Source: Priestia endophytica DSM 13796
Lineage (GTDB): Bacteria; Bacillota; Bacilli; Bacillales; Bacillaceae_H
NCBI RefSeq assembly: GCF_900115845.1
Contig: NZ_FOXX01000006.1
Location: 62,001 to 126,000, forward strand
Direction of reading: 5' to 3'
Length of the DNA stretch: 64,000 nucleotides
The notes below the pieces were generated by a model. The model worked only from the letters and a program-made list of their open reading frames with translations. It had not been told where the DNA came from and searched no databases. The position numbers were made by a program, and so were the translations under genes. Below, piece by piece: positions 36,869 to 45,380 of this stretch (position 1 is its first letter; each line of letters starts with the position of its first letter).

Positions 36869-37552
36869 ATGGTTGAAGTGTACTTATGCAAATTACCCCA
36901 TCTTTTACAACAAAAAGAGCTAAACTTCTTGTTGCAAGGAGTATCGCAAGGGAAAAAAGAAAAGGTCTCCAAACTTTATCATCTTAGTGACAAATATCGT
37001 ACAACTCTTGGTGAACTTCTTGTTCGGTTTCTTTATGAGAGAAAACATCCATCTCAGCCAATGTGTACGTTTACTCAAAATGCTTATGGAAAACCATATA
37101 TTAAAGAAAATCCGTCTTCATTTTTTAATATTTCACATTCGGGGGAATGGGTTGCTTGTGCTTTTCATGATCGTGAAGTAGGGGTTGATATTGAAGAAGT
37201 AAAAGATAAACAAGAGGACGTTGCAAAAATAGCTTTTACAAGCGAAGAATATGAAAGAATCATGAAGGAGGACAAGGAGTATTTTTACGAGCTTTGGGCA
37301 AGTAAAGAAAGCTATGTAAAAGCCGTTGGAAAAGGGTTTACGATTAGTCCTGATACTATTTCTGTCAAAAGGAACGATGAAGGAGCAACCTTTGTCTGTG
37401 AAAAAGAAAGACATGAGATTCAAGATTTTTTCTGCAAAATATACGATCTTGAAGCGTATAAGCTAGCAGTTTGTGCTGAGAGAACAAGTAAAGAAGAGTT
37501 TCTTCCTCCTGTTGTCGTCTCCTTCGCTGAAATTCTTTCTTTTTTAACATAA
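36869..37552 (+). CDS. sfp: 4'-Phosphopantetheinyl transferase Sfp
   Basis: Transfers phosphopantetheine from CoA to carrier proteins, here DhbB and the two DhbF carriers. The 227-residue Sfp-type enzyme has FNISHSGEWVACAF, the Mg-binding GVDIEEVKD and the WASKESYVKAVGKG motif. The location right behind the dhb operon differs from B. subtilis, where sfp sits by the surfactin genes. ATGAAAGGAAATC precedes the ATG. Confidence 0.93.
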   Translation: MVEVYLCKLPHLLQQKELNFLLQGVSQGKKEKVSKLYHLSDKYRTTLGELLVRFLYERKHPSQPMCTFTQNAYGKPYIKENPSSFFNISHSGEWVACAFHDREVGVDIEEVKDKQEDVAKIAFTSEEYERIMKEDKEYFYELWASKESYVKAVGKGFTISPDTISVKRNDEGATFVCEKERHEIQDFFCKIYDLEAYKLAVCAERTSKEEFLPPVVVSFAEILSFLT

Positions 37553-37587
37553 AAAGACTCAGGCCGTATTAAAAGCCTGAGCAATAG
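37553..37587 (-). terminator. Hairpin oriented for leftward transcription
   Basis: ACTCAGGC and GCCTGAGC pair over a ~10-base loop. The T-run (CTTTTTATG) is on the minus strand only; rightwards the stem is followed by CAATAGACC. It would stop a leftward transcript entering sfp better than the sfp transcript itself. Confidence 0.5.
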
Positions 37588-37893
37588 ACCATTCACCCCT
37601 TACGTATCATACGAGAGTCACATATGATATGTTCACTATAGCAAGGTTTATAAGCCGTGTGAAAAAGCTTGTCAGAAAGCCTTCCCCTGTTTTTATTTCC
37701 TCAACTATTTTCTTTTCAAAATATGTAGGATATACTAGCTTTAGCCAACTTTCTGAAATAGAGAATGTGTTTTTACAGAACGAGCTTTTCTCTTTTGTGA
37801 CTGAAAAAGAGGAGAGGTCGTATTCTTCATAAGCAGAAGTTCATTCATATGGAAGAAAGGCGGAATCTTTAGGAAGTAGAAGGAGGAAAAGAA
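37588..37893. other. Spacer between sfp and btuF
   Basis: No gene I can support. A 67-codon frame at 37629-37832 has no ribosome site and no recognisable product. A possible -10 (TATACT, 37731-37736) lacks a clear -35. I looked for the B12 box and GCCACTG element of a cobalamin riboswitch, expected before btuF, and did not find them. ATCATACGAGAG and nearby bases form only weak dyads. Confidence 0.5.
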
Positions 37894-38841
37894 GTGAAAA
37901 AGCTTTATATGCTTTTATTTGCCGTTGTACTCGTGCTTAGTGCATGTAATTCAGGCGGCAATGACAATAGCAGTACGAAAAACGATAGCGCTTCTGTACA
38001 GCAGGACAAAGTTTATCCAGTCTCAATAGAGGATGCACGCGGTGAAAAGGTGAAGCTAGAAAAGCAGCCGAAAAAAGTCATTTCTCTTATTCCAAGTAAT
38101 ACAGAAATTTTATACAACATTGGAGCGGGAAAACAAGTTGTCGGTGTGACGGATAATGATACATATCCGAAAGAAGTAAAAGAGAAGGAATCTGTTGGCG
38201 GCATGGAGCCAAACGTAGAGAAAATTATTTCTCTAAACCCGGATCTTGTTTTAGCCCATGCTTCTACAATGGCAAGCAGTTCAGATCTTTATAAACAGCT
38301 TGAAGATGCAGGAATTAAAGTATTTGTTGTTAAAGATGCTCAAACATTTGATGCTACATACCAATCAATTGAAACAATTGGCGCTTTAACAGGTCATGTT
38401 GAGAAGGCGGAAGAAACGATTGCTGACATGAAAGAGAGTGTCAAAGAAATTACGGATAAGGCAAAAGAAGTGAAAGACAAGAAAAAAGTCTGGGTTGAAA
38501 TTTCTTCTGACCTTTACACAGCAGGAGAAGGGACATTCATGAACGAAATGTTAACCCTTATCGGAGCTGAAAATGCAGCGAAAGATCAAGAAGGATGGGT
38601 ACAGCTTTCAAAAGAAGATGTTGTTGCCTTAAATCCAGATGTTATTTTAACAACCTATGGATCAATAGATAAAAACGCAGTAGCAAATATTAAAAAGCGT
38701 CCTGGTTTTGAGGCTGTTAAAGCTGTAGAAACAAACAGCATTACAGATCTCAATTCTGATGAAGTGACGCGTCCTGGTCCACGCCTTGTTAATGGACTAG
38801 AAGATATGGCTAAAGCCGTATATCCAGAAGTCTACAAGTAA
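37894..38841 (+). CDS. btuF: Cobalamin/cobinamide-binding lipoprotein BtuF
   Basis: A 315-residue class III binding lipoprotein (lipobox VLSAC, lipidated Cys18). VISLIPSNTEILYNIGAGKQVVGVTDNDTYP, NLNPDLVLAHAS-like blocks and the C-terminal VTRPGPRLVNGLEDMAKAVYPE are typical of B12-binding BtuF (YvrC of B. subtilis), not of iron binders. GAAGGAGG precedes the start. It is followed by corrin salvage genes, but no btuC permease or btuD ATPase is present in the window. Confidence 0.88.
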   Translation: MKKLYMLLFAVVLVLSACNSGGNDNSSTKNDSASVQQDKVYPVSIEDARGEKVKLEKQPKKVISLIPSNTEILYNIGAGKQVVGVTDNDTYPKEVKEKESVGGMEPNVEKIISLNPDLVLAHASTMASSSDLYKQLEDAGIKVFVVKDAQTFDATYQSIETIGALTGHVEKAEETIADMKESVKEITDKAKEVKDKKKVWVEISSDLYTAGEGTFMNEMLTLIGAENAAKDQEGWVQLSKEDVVALNPDVILTTYGSIDKNAVANIKKRPGFEAVKAVETNSITDLNSDEVTRPGPRLVNGLEDMAKAVYPEVYK

Positions 38842-38842
38842 G

Positions 38843-38879
38843 AAGAGTAGGTTGGTCTCCTTAGGGGACTGGCCTTCTT
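38843..38879 (+). terminator. Possible attenuating hairpin btuF/cbiB
   Basis: GGTTGGTCTCC-TTAG-GGGACTGGCC with GU pairs, followed by TTCTTTA. It may end or reduce transcription between btuF and the cob genes. Confidence 0.5.
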
Positions 38880-38949
38880 TATGATTTTAACCGACAGAAC
38901 ATTTAGAAAAGTTTCGCGTTTTCATATTGAAGAGAAAAGGAGAAAGAGA

Positions 38950-39930
38950 GTGGATATTTCATTAATTATTTTTGCACATCTTGCTGCTATTGTTCTCGCT
39001 CTTTTCATTGATTTTATTGTAGGAGATCCTGAGCATTGGCCACACCCTGTTCGTTTTTTTGGAGCCCAAATTTCATGGTGTGATCGCCTTTTTAATAGAG
39101 GGAAACACCGAAAATTGAAAGGGATCACCCCACCGCTTTTTTTGTTTTTTTGGACCGTTATAGCGAGTGGAATTTTCATTTATTTTTGCTATCATTTATC
39201 ATACATATTTGGCATTGTAATAGAAGGCCTTCTTATTTCAACAACAATTGCCAGAACATCGCTTGAAAAAGCAGCCCTTGAAGTCCATGAGCCGCTTCAT
39301 GCAGAAAATATAGACGGAGCTCGTGCTAGTGTTGGAATGATTGTAGGAAGAGATACAGACACGTTGTCAAAAGGGGAAGTAACGCGTGCTACGGTTGAAA
39401 CGGTAGCTGAAAACGTAAGTGACGGCATAACGGCTCCTCTTTTCTTTGCTCTATTTGGTGGAGCTCCTCTTGCTTTATTTTATAGAGCAGTGAACACGTG
39501 TGACTCAATGGTAGGGTACAAAAATAAGCAGTACATGGAATTTGGTTACTGCAGTGCCCGGTTAGATGATTTACTAAACTTAATTCCAAGCCGCACAACA
39601 GCATTCGCTCTTGTGTTAGGCTATATTCATAAAAGTAAGTATACGTTAAAAGAAGTTCTATCGATTGTTAAACGTGATGCCCGCAAGCATCCGAGTCCAA
39701 ACAGTGGTTTTTTAGAAAGTGCTGTTGCAGGACTTTTAGGCGTTAGGCTTGGTGGAGTGAATACATATAAAGGAGTTGTCTCACATCGAGCACATATGGG
39801 AAACCCTGATCAAGAACTGAAGGCGTCTATGATTAAAGAGACAATTCAAATTATGAACCGAGGCGTTCTTTATTATTCTGTTTTTATTTTAATTGGAGGT
39901 GGCCTTTTTGTTGCCCTCACATGGAGCTAA
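38950..39930 (+). CDS. cbiB: Adenosylcobinamide-phosphate synthase CbiB
   Basis: Joins (R)-1-amino-2-propanol phosphate to adenosylcobyric acid. The 326-residue membrane protein has the family start ALFIDFIVGDPEHWPHPVRFFG, SVGMIVGRDTDTL, VAENVSDGITAPLFFALFGGAPLALFYRAVNTCDSMVGY and SPNSGFLESAVAGLLGVRLGG. AAGGAG fits GTG 38950; an earlier in-frame ATG at 38881 has no site. It overlaps cobD. Confidence 0.94.
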   Translation: MDISLIIFAHLAAIVLALFIDFIVGDPEHWPHPVRFFGAQISWCDRLFNRGKHRKLKGITPPLFLFFWTVIASGIFIYFCYHLSYIFGIVIEGLLISTTIARTSLEKAALEVHEPLHAENIDGARASVGMIVGRDTDTLSKGEVTRATVETVAENVSDGITAPLFFALFGGAPLALFYRAVNTCDSMVGYKNKQYMEFGYCSARLDDLLNLIPSRTTAFALVLGYIHKSKYTLKEVLSIVKRDARKHPSPNSGFLESAVAGLLGVRLGGVNTYKGVVSHRAHMGNPDQELKASMIKETIQIMNRGVLYYSVFILIGGGLFVALTWS

Positions 39931-40993
39931 CCCAAAAAACTTTTTAAAAGCGCTCAATGTTCCAGATCGAGAGCTTTATTATGATTTTAGTGTGAACGTT
40001 AACCCACTTGGGATTCCTTCTTCTCTTTACGAAGGAATAGAAGAAAGAAATCAATCGATGTTTTCGTATCCAGAGCAGCATGCAGAAACACTAGCAAGTT
40101 ACATTGCTTTAGGGGAAAAAACAGCTAGTGAACACATTTTGTGTACAAATGGAGCAGCAGAAGCTTTTTTCTTAATTTGTTCTCTTTTTGCAAATAAAAA
40201 GGCAAGCATTCTTCAGCCAACATTTGTAGAATATGAGCGGGCATGTCTTGCATATGGCTGCACAATACGGCATCTTTCATTAGAGGAAGAAAGAGATTGG
40301 CAGTGGAATATTGAAGCTGTTTTAAAAGAAATAGAGAAGGTTGATATTTTATTTGTTTGTCACCCTAACAATCCGACTGGAATGATGTATCCTGAAAAAG
40401 AATGGGAACTCGTTTTAGAAAAAGCGAAAGAAAGTCGTACAACAGTTGTGATTGATGAAGCCTTTGCTGACTTTACAGGCGAAAGTCCTTCTTTTGTTTC
40501 TTATGTGCAAAAAGGGTATCCTGTTATTATTGTGCGCTCTCTTACAAAAATGTATCATATTCCAGGCGTGCGTTTAGGTTATATTATAAGTAATAAAGAA
40601 ACAGTCAAAGTACTGCAAGAAAAGCAGCCGCCATGGAGCGTGAACGGAATGGCTCAGCACATTGGGGGGAAGCTTATTAATGAGCATGAGTTTGTAGCTG
40701 AAACAGTTCAATTTGTGAAAAACGAGCGAGAGTTTGTATTTCATAGATTAAGAGAGCTTGGCTTTTCTTTTACTCCATCGTACACTAATTACTATTTATG
40801 TAAAATACCAGAAGAACTTGAGGAGAGAGCCTTTTTATCATATCTAGCTCAAGAAGGAATTGTTGCGAGACATACGGAAAATTTCCGCTTGTTAGAAGGA
40901 CGCTACATTCGATTAGCAGTGAGAACACGGGAGGAAAATGAGCACCTTTTACACGTGCTCGGGAAGGTTAAGAAACAATGCTCATTTTTCTAA
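39908..40993 (+). CDS. cobD: L-Threonine-O-3-phosphate decarboxylase CobD
   Basis: A PLP enzyme making aminopropanol phosphate for CbiB. About 361 residues of aminotransferase fold I: YYDFSVNVNPLGIPSSL at the N terminus, FVCHPNNPTGMMYP, VVIDEAFADF, and the PLP Lys in SLTKMYHIPGVRLGYI. GGAGGT at 39895-39900 fits TTG 39908; TTG 39893 and GTG 39899 are also in frame. Histidinol-phosphate aminotransferase is the close alternative, ruled out by context. Confidence 0.9.
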   Translation: MLPSHGANPKNFLKALNVPDRELYYDFSVNVNPLGIPSSLYEGIEERNQSMFSYPEQHAETLASYIALGEKTASEHILCTNGAAEAFFLICSLFANKKASILQPTFVEYERACLAYGCTIRHLSLEEERDWQWNIEAVLKEIEKVDILFVCHPNNPTGMMYPEKEWELVLEKAKESRTTVVIDEAFADFTGESPSFVSYVQKGYPVIIVRSLTKMYHIPGVRLGYIISNKETVKVLQEKQPPWSVNGMAQHIGGKLINEHEFVAETVQFVKNEREFVFHRLRELGFSFTPSYTNYYLCKIPEELEERAFLSYLAQEGIVARHTENFRLLEGRYIRLAVRTREENEHLLHVLGKVKKQCSFF

Positions 40994-41529
40994 CAGGAGG
41001 CGTCCGGAGCGGGAAATCTACATATGCAGAAGCTCTTGTTGAGCGTTTACTTAATAAAGAAGCCGTATATATTGCAACAAGTAAAAAAACAGATGCTGAA
41101 ATGGAAGAAAGAATAAAAGCTCACAAGCTTGCGAGAAAGGAAGGAAGAGTGCCTTGGCGTACGTTAGAACAGCAACAAGGCATGTCTACTCTTTTTCCAT
41201 CTTTAAAAGAAACGGACGTTGTGCTCCTAGATTGTGCAACAAACTGGCTTGCTAATGAACTGTTTACACCACCTTCTTACAATTGGCCGTCAAACTGGGA
41301 ATGGATTGTAGCTAATATGGTAGATGAAGTCAAAGCATTGCATAAGAAAGTGCGTCATCTCATTGTTGTCTCAAATGAGATCTTTCAAGGAGGATACGAA
41401 GAAGGAGTAACGGCAAACTATATGAAAGCACTAGGTCGTTTTCATGTGGAGATTGTCAAAAGAGCGGATGTTGCAGGAGAGATTGTGGGAGGAATTCCTA
41501 GGCTGAAAAAAGGACAGATACATCTATGA
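40978..41529 (+). CDS. cobU: Adenosylcobinamide kinase/guanylyltransferase CobU
   Basis: Phosphorylates adenosylcobinamide and transfers GMP to it. The 183-residue protein has the complete P-loop TGGVRSGKSTYAEAL, ATSKKTDAEMEERIKAHK, VLLDCATNWLANEL and a C-terminal EIVGGIPRLKKG. It overlaps cobD by 16 bases and cobS by four. A second, shorter CobU-like gene lies three genes downstream. Confidence 0.92.
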   Translation: MLIFLTGGVRSGKSTYAEALVERLLNKEAVYIATSKKTDAEMEERIKAHKLARKEGRVPWRTLEQQQGMSTLFPSLKETDVVLLDCATNWLANELFTPPSYNWPSNWEWIVANMVDEVKALHKKVRHLIVVSNEIFQGGYEEGVTANYMKALGRFHVEIVKRADVAGEIVGGIPRLKKGQIHL

Positions 41530-42299
41530 AAAAACTCATTGAAATGATTAAAATTGGACTAAGCTTTTTTACAATCGTTCCAGCAGGAAAAAGAGTAGAA
41601 TGGACAGAGAGAAAAGTAGCCGGAACACTGCTTTTTCTTCCTGTTTTAGGTGGCGTTTTAGCCTTATTATTGAGCGGAGTTATAAAAGGAGAAGAGCTGT
41701 TTTCTCCGCTTGTCTTTTCGCTTCTCCTTCTTTTTATTCCGATCATCATTACAGGAGGGCTTCATCTTGATGGTTGGATGGATGTTAGTGATGCATACTT
41801 TTCTCATCAAAACCGAGAAAAAAAGCTTGCCATTTTAAGTGACCCAAACATAGGGGCCTTTGCGGTAATTTCACTTCTTGTTTTGCTTTCTTTTCGGTTT
41901 ATGGCTATTTATGAGCTTGTTCGTGTTGAAGAAGTTTCGTTGCTGCTTTTTGTGATGATTCTAAGCGGCGCTCGGCTTTCTTCTGCTTTTTTACTTATGT
42001 ATACAAAGTCTGCAAAAGAAAGTGGACTCGCTTTTTATTTTCAAAGTGGAATCACGCCTCCTATAAAAAGAGGATTTTGGATTGAAGTGCTGCTTTTTTT
42101 CGGATTTTGTGCTTTTGTTTCTCCGCTGCTTTGTTTCGTTTTGGGTGGAGCTCTTTTGCTCTATACATTTTGTGCTCGTATCTTTTTCCAGCGCCAGTTT
42201 GGAGGGATTACAGGAGACAGTATCGGAGCAACGATTGAAGGAGGGGAAACTTTTTTATGGATCATCATGTGGTTATTTCAGCTGTTCGTCATGGCATAA
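41526..42299 (+). CDS. cobS: Adenosylcobinamide-GDP ribazoletransferase CobS
   Basis: Cobalamin synthase: joins adenosylcobinamide-GDP and alpha-ribazole in the membrane. The 257-residue protein has about six hydrophobic segments and the active motif GGLHLDGWMDVSDAYFSH, SDPNIGAFAV, and GGITGDSIGATIE near the C terminus. It overlaps cobU (ATGA) and its last 43 bases overlap cobC. Confidence 0.94.
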   Translation: MKKLIEMIKIGLSFFTIVPAGKRVEWTERKVAGTLLFLPVLGGVLALLLSGVIKGEELFSPLVFSLLLLFIPIIITGGLHLDGWMDVSDAYFSHQNREKKLAILSDPNIGAFAVISLLVLLSFRFMAIYELVRVEEVSLLLFVMILSGARLSSAFLLMYTKSAKESGLAFYFQSGITPPIKRGFWIEVLLFFGFCAFVSPLLCFVLGGALLLYTFCARIFFQRQFGGITGDSIGATIEGGETFLWIIMWLFQLFVMA

Positions 42300-42874
42300 C
42301 AGCATATAATAAAAGAAAAGCATATATGGGATGGAGCAATCCACCGCTTTTAGAGGAAGCATTAGCGAAGATTACCCCATATGAAAAAGAGGATGTACTT
42401 GTTGTAGGAAGCGATTTGAAACGTTGTGAAGAAACAGCAGAAGCTCTCTTTCCAAAAGCTCCTTATCATTCTTTTAAAGAGTGGCGCGAGCTTCATTTTG
42501 GACAGTGGGAAGGGAAAACGTATAATGAACTAAAAGATAATTTACAGTACCGAAAATGGGTGGATCATCCCTTTACACGTGAAATACCAGGCGGTGAAAC
42601 CTATACAGACTTCAAAGAGCGCATCAATCAAGCCCTTCTTTACAGTTTGAACGAATTAAAGAAAAGTGGAAAAACAAAGTTGGTCATTGTAACACATGGA
42701 GGCGTTATTCGCTCTTTACACGAGCGTTTTCTAAAGGAAAACAACGTGTTTTGGAACCTGAATATTGGTTATACAGAAGCTATTACGTGGAAGATGACGT
42801 ATGAAAGAGTAAGGAGGGATGAGTCGTGCATTTCGTATTCGGAGGGGCTTTTAACGGGAAGCGTCAGTGGGTAG
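42257..42874 (+). CDS. cobC: Alpha-ribazole phosphatase CobC (histidine phosphatase)
   Basis: Removes phosphate from alpha-ribazole-5'-P or adenosylcobalamin-5'-P. The 205-residue protein has the phosphoglycerate-mutase-type RHG (SAVRHGITAYN), GSDLKRCEETAEALF, WRELHFGQWEGKTYNEL and VTHGGVIRSL with the second catalytic His. The start lies inside cobS. The call as CobC rests on operon context; the family alone would only say histidine phosphatase. Confidence 0.85.
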   Translation: MDHHVVISAVRHGITAYNKRKAYMGWSNPPLLEEALAKITPYEKEDVLVVGSDLKRCEETAEALFPKAPYHSFKEWRELHFGQWEGKTYNELKDNLQYRKWVDHPFTREIPGGETYTDFKERINQALLYSLNELKKSGKTKLVIVTHGGVIRSLHERFLKENNVFWNLNIGYTEAITWKMTYERVRRDESCISYSEGLLTGSVSG

Positions 42875-43248
42875 ATGAATATTATGCGATGGAACAGACA
42901 GAGACTCTTTCATTTCAGCATCTCAGCCGCTCTTTGGCTTTTCATAAGAAAGTGTACATAATAGAAGGATTTACTTTATGGGTTAGAGAAAGGATAAAAA
43001 CCCTCTCTATTAATGAAACAAGAGGTCTTGCTAGGCAAATCATAGAGAAGATAAAAAAAGAGGAAAAAGACAAAGGAGCTCACTTTGTTTTAATTGGCAC
43101 AGAAGTTGGCAAGGGAATTGTGCCAATGGAGCCGTTAGACCGTAATTTCCGCGATGTTTGCGGATATATTTATCAGGATATGATAAAGGCAGCTTCAACA
43201 GTTGATTACATTTGGTATGGAATACAGGAACGATTGAAAGGAGAATAA
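42826..43248 (+). CDS. Short CobU-family protein with degenerate P-loop
   Basis: A 140-residue protein starting FVFGGAFNGKRQWVDEYY, where CobU has GGxRSGKSxxAE; the P-loop Ser/Thr after Lys is Arg here. The C-terminal part (LIGTEVGKGIVPMEPLDRNFRDVCGYIYQDMI, then YGIQERLKG) follows the CobU end closely. It lacks about 40 residues of the middle. GTG 42826 has a strong site (AAGGAGGGA) and overlaps cobC. It may have only one activity or a regulatory role. Similar short proteins are, I believe, annotated as CobU-like in other bacilli. Confidence 0.65.
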   Translation: MHFVFGGAFNGKRQWVDEYYAMEQTETLSFQHLSRSLAFHKKVYIIEGFTLWVRERIKTLSINETRGLARQIIEKIKKEEKDKGAHFVLIGTEVGKGIVPMEPLDRNFRDVCGYIYQDMIKAASTVDYIWYGIQERLKGE

Positions 43249-43251
43249 GAA

Positions 43252-43824
43252 ATGGACATTTATACGAAAACAGGTGACAAAGGAAAAACAAGTTTAATAG
43301 GAGGACGCGTTGATAAAGACGATATGCGGGTTGAAGCATATGGAACAATTGATGAGTTAAACAGTTTTGTGGGGCAAGCAGCCTCTCTTATTAAAGAGAA
43401 AGAGCTAGAGGACATGAAAGAAGAGCTTCTGACGATTCAGCATGAGCTTTTTGATTGTGGCAGCGACCTTGCATATGCGAAGAAAGGACATCCGTTTAAA
43501 GTGAGTGACGAGATGAGCAAGAAGCTTGAAAAAAGCATTGATCGCTATATGGAGGAATCTCCAGCAATTGAACGATTTATTCTCCCAGGGGGCACGCAGC
43601 TTGCTGCAACGCTTCACGTTTGTCGTACAGTTACAAGAAGAGCGGAGCGTTTTGTTGTTACAGTAAGTAAAGAACACGAAATTAATAAAAGCGCCTTATC
43701 TTATCTTAACCGTTTATCAGATTACTTTTTCGCAGCGGCACGGGCTGCAAATGCACGTGCAAACGTAAGTGATGTTGAATATGTAAGAAGTGCTAAAGTA
43801 TTTAAGCCAAATAATACGAAGTAA
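43252..43824 (+). CDS. yvqK: Cob(I)alamin adenosyltransferase, PduO type (YvqK)
   Basis: Transfers the adenosyl group of ATP to cob(I)alamin or cobinamide. The 190-residue protein has the ATP-binding start TKTGDKGKTSLIGGRVDKDD, VEAYGTIDELNSFVG, FILPGGTQLAATLHVCRTVTRRAER and NRLSDYFFAAARAAN, the PduO-type signatures. It is three bases after the CobU-like gene and closes the operon. Confidence 0.94.
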   Translation: MDIYTKTGDKGKTSLIGGRVDKDDMRVEAYGTIDELNSFVGQAASLIKEKELEDMKEELLTIQHELFDCGSDLAYAKKGHPFKVSDEMSKKLEKSIDRYMEESPAIERFILPGGTQLAATLHVCRTVTRRAERFVVTVSKEHEINKSALSYLNRLSDYFFAAARAANARANVSDVEYVRSAKVFKPNNTK

Positions 43825-43879
43825 ACGTTCATCTCATGCTATAATAGTAAAATTATAGTAATGAGAAAGGATGAGGATA

Positions 43880-44812
43880 ATGGAAGAACAACGAACAAAA
43901 CTTGATAGCCACGGCGTTGCTTATACCGCCGCCGCTTATATGATGTGGGGAATTCTTCCGCTATATTGGAAGCTGCTTGAAAGTGTGCCTTCAGGAGAAA
44001 TTTTAGCATATCGCATTTTATGGTCTTTTATTTTTATGATTCTCCTTCTAGCATTTTCGCGTAGCTTTCAAAAGGTGAAAGAACAGTGGAAGTTAATGAC
44101 AAAAGGGCAGATTGTCGCCTTAGCAGGAGCTTCAATTTTAATTAGCATAAACTGGTTTGTTTACATATGGGCTGTAAATGCTAACTTAGTTGTTGAAGCA
44201 AGTTTAGGATATTATGTGAATCCTCTCATTAGCGTCTTACTTGGCGTTATCTTTTTAAAAGAAAAACTCAATTTTTGGCAATTGATTGCGGTGTTATTAG
44301 CAGCTGTTGGGGTTGGAATCCTTACTTTTCAATATGGAACTTTTCCATGGATTGCCCTCTCCCTTGCTTTGAGCTTTGGATTTTACGGACTTGTAAAGAA
44401 AAAGTTAACGTTAGATCCAAAGGTTGGTTTAACCCTTGAGACCCTTTTTGTGACGCCCGTTGCTCTTTTTTATGTGCTGTTTTTGTTCGCAAACGGAAAT
44501 GGTATTTTAATGGACGTATCATTATTAACGTTCATTCTTTTAGCAGGAGGTGGAATTGTAACGGCTGTTCCTCTTCTTTATTTTGCAAAAGGAGCTCAGC
44601 GTATTCCGCTGTCAATGGTCGGTTTTCTACAGTATATTGCGCCAACTATTATGCTTTTTGTAGGAACGGTTATGTTTCATGAACCTTTCTCTTCTTCACA
44701 GCTTTTAACTTTTATGTTGATTTGGATTGGCTCAATTATTTTTTCTTTGTCTAAAACGAAGTTCATGCTTTCTCATCAACCGCGCTTTAAAAAGGAAAGT
44801 TCGCTTCATTAA
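43880..44812 (+). CDS. rarD: EamA/RarD-type transporter
   Basis: A 310-residue, ten-helix drug/metabolite transporter. The N terminus AAAYMMWGILPLYWKLLESVPSGEILAYRILWS is the RarD signature, and APTIMLFVGTVMFHEPFS lies near the C terminus. Substrate unknown; B. subtilis YojE is a likely orthologue. ATG 43871 is too close to AGAAAGG, so ATG 43880 is preferred. Independent of the cob operon. Confidence 0.85.
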   Translation: MEEQRTKLDSHGVAYTAAAYMMWGILPLYWKLLESVPSGEILAYRILWSFIFMILLLAFSRSFQKVKEQWKLMTKGQIVALAGASILISINWFVYIWAVNANLVVEASLGYYVNPLISVLLGVIFLKEKLNFWQLIAVLLAAVGVGILTFQYGTFPWIALSLALSFGFYGLVKKKLTLDPKVGLTLETLFVTPVALFYVLFLFANGNGILMDVSLLTFILLAGGGIVTAVPLLYFAKGAQRIPLSMVGFLQYIAPTIMLFVGTVMFHEPFSSSQLLTFMLIWIGSIIFSLSKTKFMLSHQPRFKKESSLH

Positions 44813-44816
44813 TGAG

Positions 44817-44853
44817 GAACCCCACCTGAAAAAAACAGGTGGGGTTTTTTTAG
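44817..44853. terminator. Bidirectional terminator rarD/tnrA
   Basis: AACCCCACCTG-AAAAAAA-CAGGTGGGGTT followed by T5, with A-rich flank on the other strand. Confidence 0.88.
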
Positions 44854-45185
44854 TAGTTTCTTGAGTGAAAGTGGGCATTAAGCTGCCCTTGGAGCATTCT
44901 GTTGCGGATTTCATTTGTTTTATTTCTATTCTTTTCCTCACGGCGAGCAAGCTCATGCCTGATTTCTTTTGTTTGAACTCCTTCCTCAATCTTATCAGCA
45001 ATATCCATTAGTCGTTCTACATCAGAAAAAGAATACTTCCGAATGCCAGTCGACGTTCTCTCAGGAAAAAGAAGCTGTCTTTTCTCATAATAGCGAATTT
45101 GTCGTTCGGACAAACCTGTTAGTTCTTTCACAATTCCAATGGACATCACTTTTTTATCACGGTATGAAGCCTCTTCTGTTTTCAT
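44850..45185 (-). CDS. tnrA: Nitrogen regulator TnrA (MerR family)
   Basis: Global regulator active during nitrogen limitation and held inactive by feedback-inhibited glutamine synthetase. The 111-residue protein has the MerR helix-turn-helix [45 protein letters not shown] and the short C-terminal tail LQGQLNAHF that binds glutamine synthetase and separates TnrA from the longer GlnR. Two TnrA boxes lie upstream, one placed for autoregulation. Confidence 0.92.
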   Translation of the reverse strand: MKTEEASYRDKKVMSIGIVKELTGLSERQIRYYEKRQLLFPERTSTGIRKYSFSDVERLMDIADKIEEGVQTKEIRHELARREEKNRNKTNEIRNRMLQGQLNAHFHSRNY

Positions 45186-45255
45186 ATACCTTCACCTCTA
45201 CTTAAGATAGATGATAATTTTGAAAAATTGAAAAAATTAAGTGGAAAATTCTCTA

Positions 45256-45272
45256 TGTGAGAAATTATAACA
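45256..45272. promoter_or_regulatory. TnrA box (tnrA side)
   Basis: TGTGAGAAATTATAACA matches the TnrA/GlnR consensus TGTNANAWWWTNTNACA at every fixed position. It is 71 bases upstream of the tnrA start. Confidence 0.8.
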
Positions 45273-45299
45273 TTTTAAAAAAAGAAATGTAACTACTTA

Positions 45300-45316
45300 T
45301 GTTAAGAAAATTAACA
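45300..45316. promoter_or_regulatory. TnrA box (divergent gene side)
   Basis: TGTTAAGAAAATTAACA keeps the TGTNA-N7-TNACA arms. A possible -10 (GATAAA, 45344-45349) would put the start near 45357, so the box centre is at about -49, the normal place for TnrA activation. Confidence 0.65.
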
Positions 45317-45380
45317 TAGTAATAGTTATTTTTTTTCAAACAAGATAAAGTAAAAAAAAAGAAGTGGAAGGAAGACGCGT

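Noticed and set aside
37629-37832. 67-codon frame before btuF
   Set aside because: No ribosome site, no recognisable product, and the region is better explained as non-coding.
37588-37893. Cobalamin riboswitch before btuF
   Set aside because: None of the B12 box or GCCACTG elements is present.
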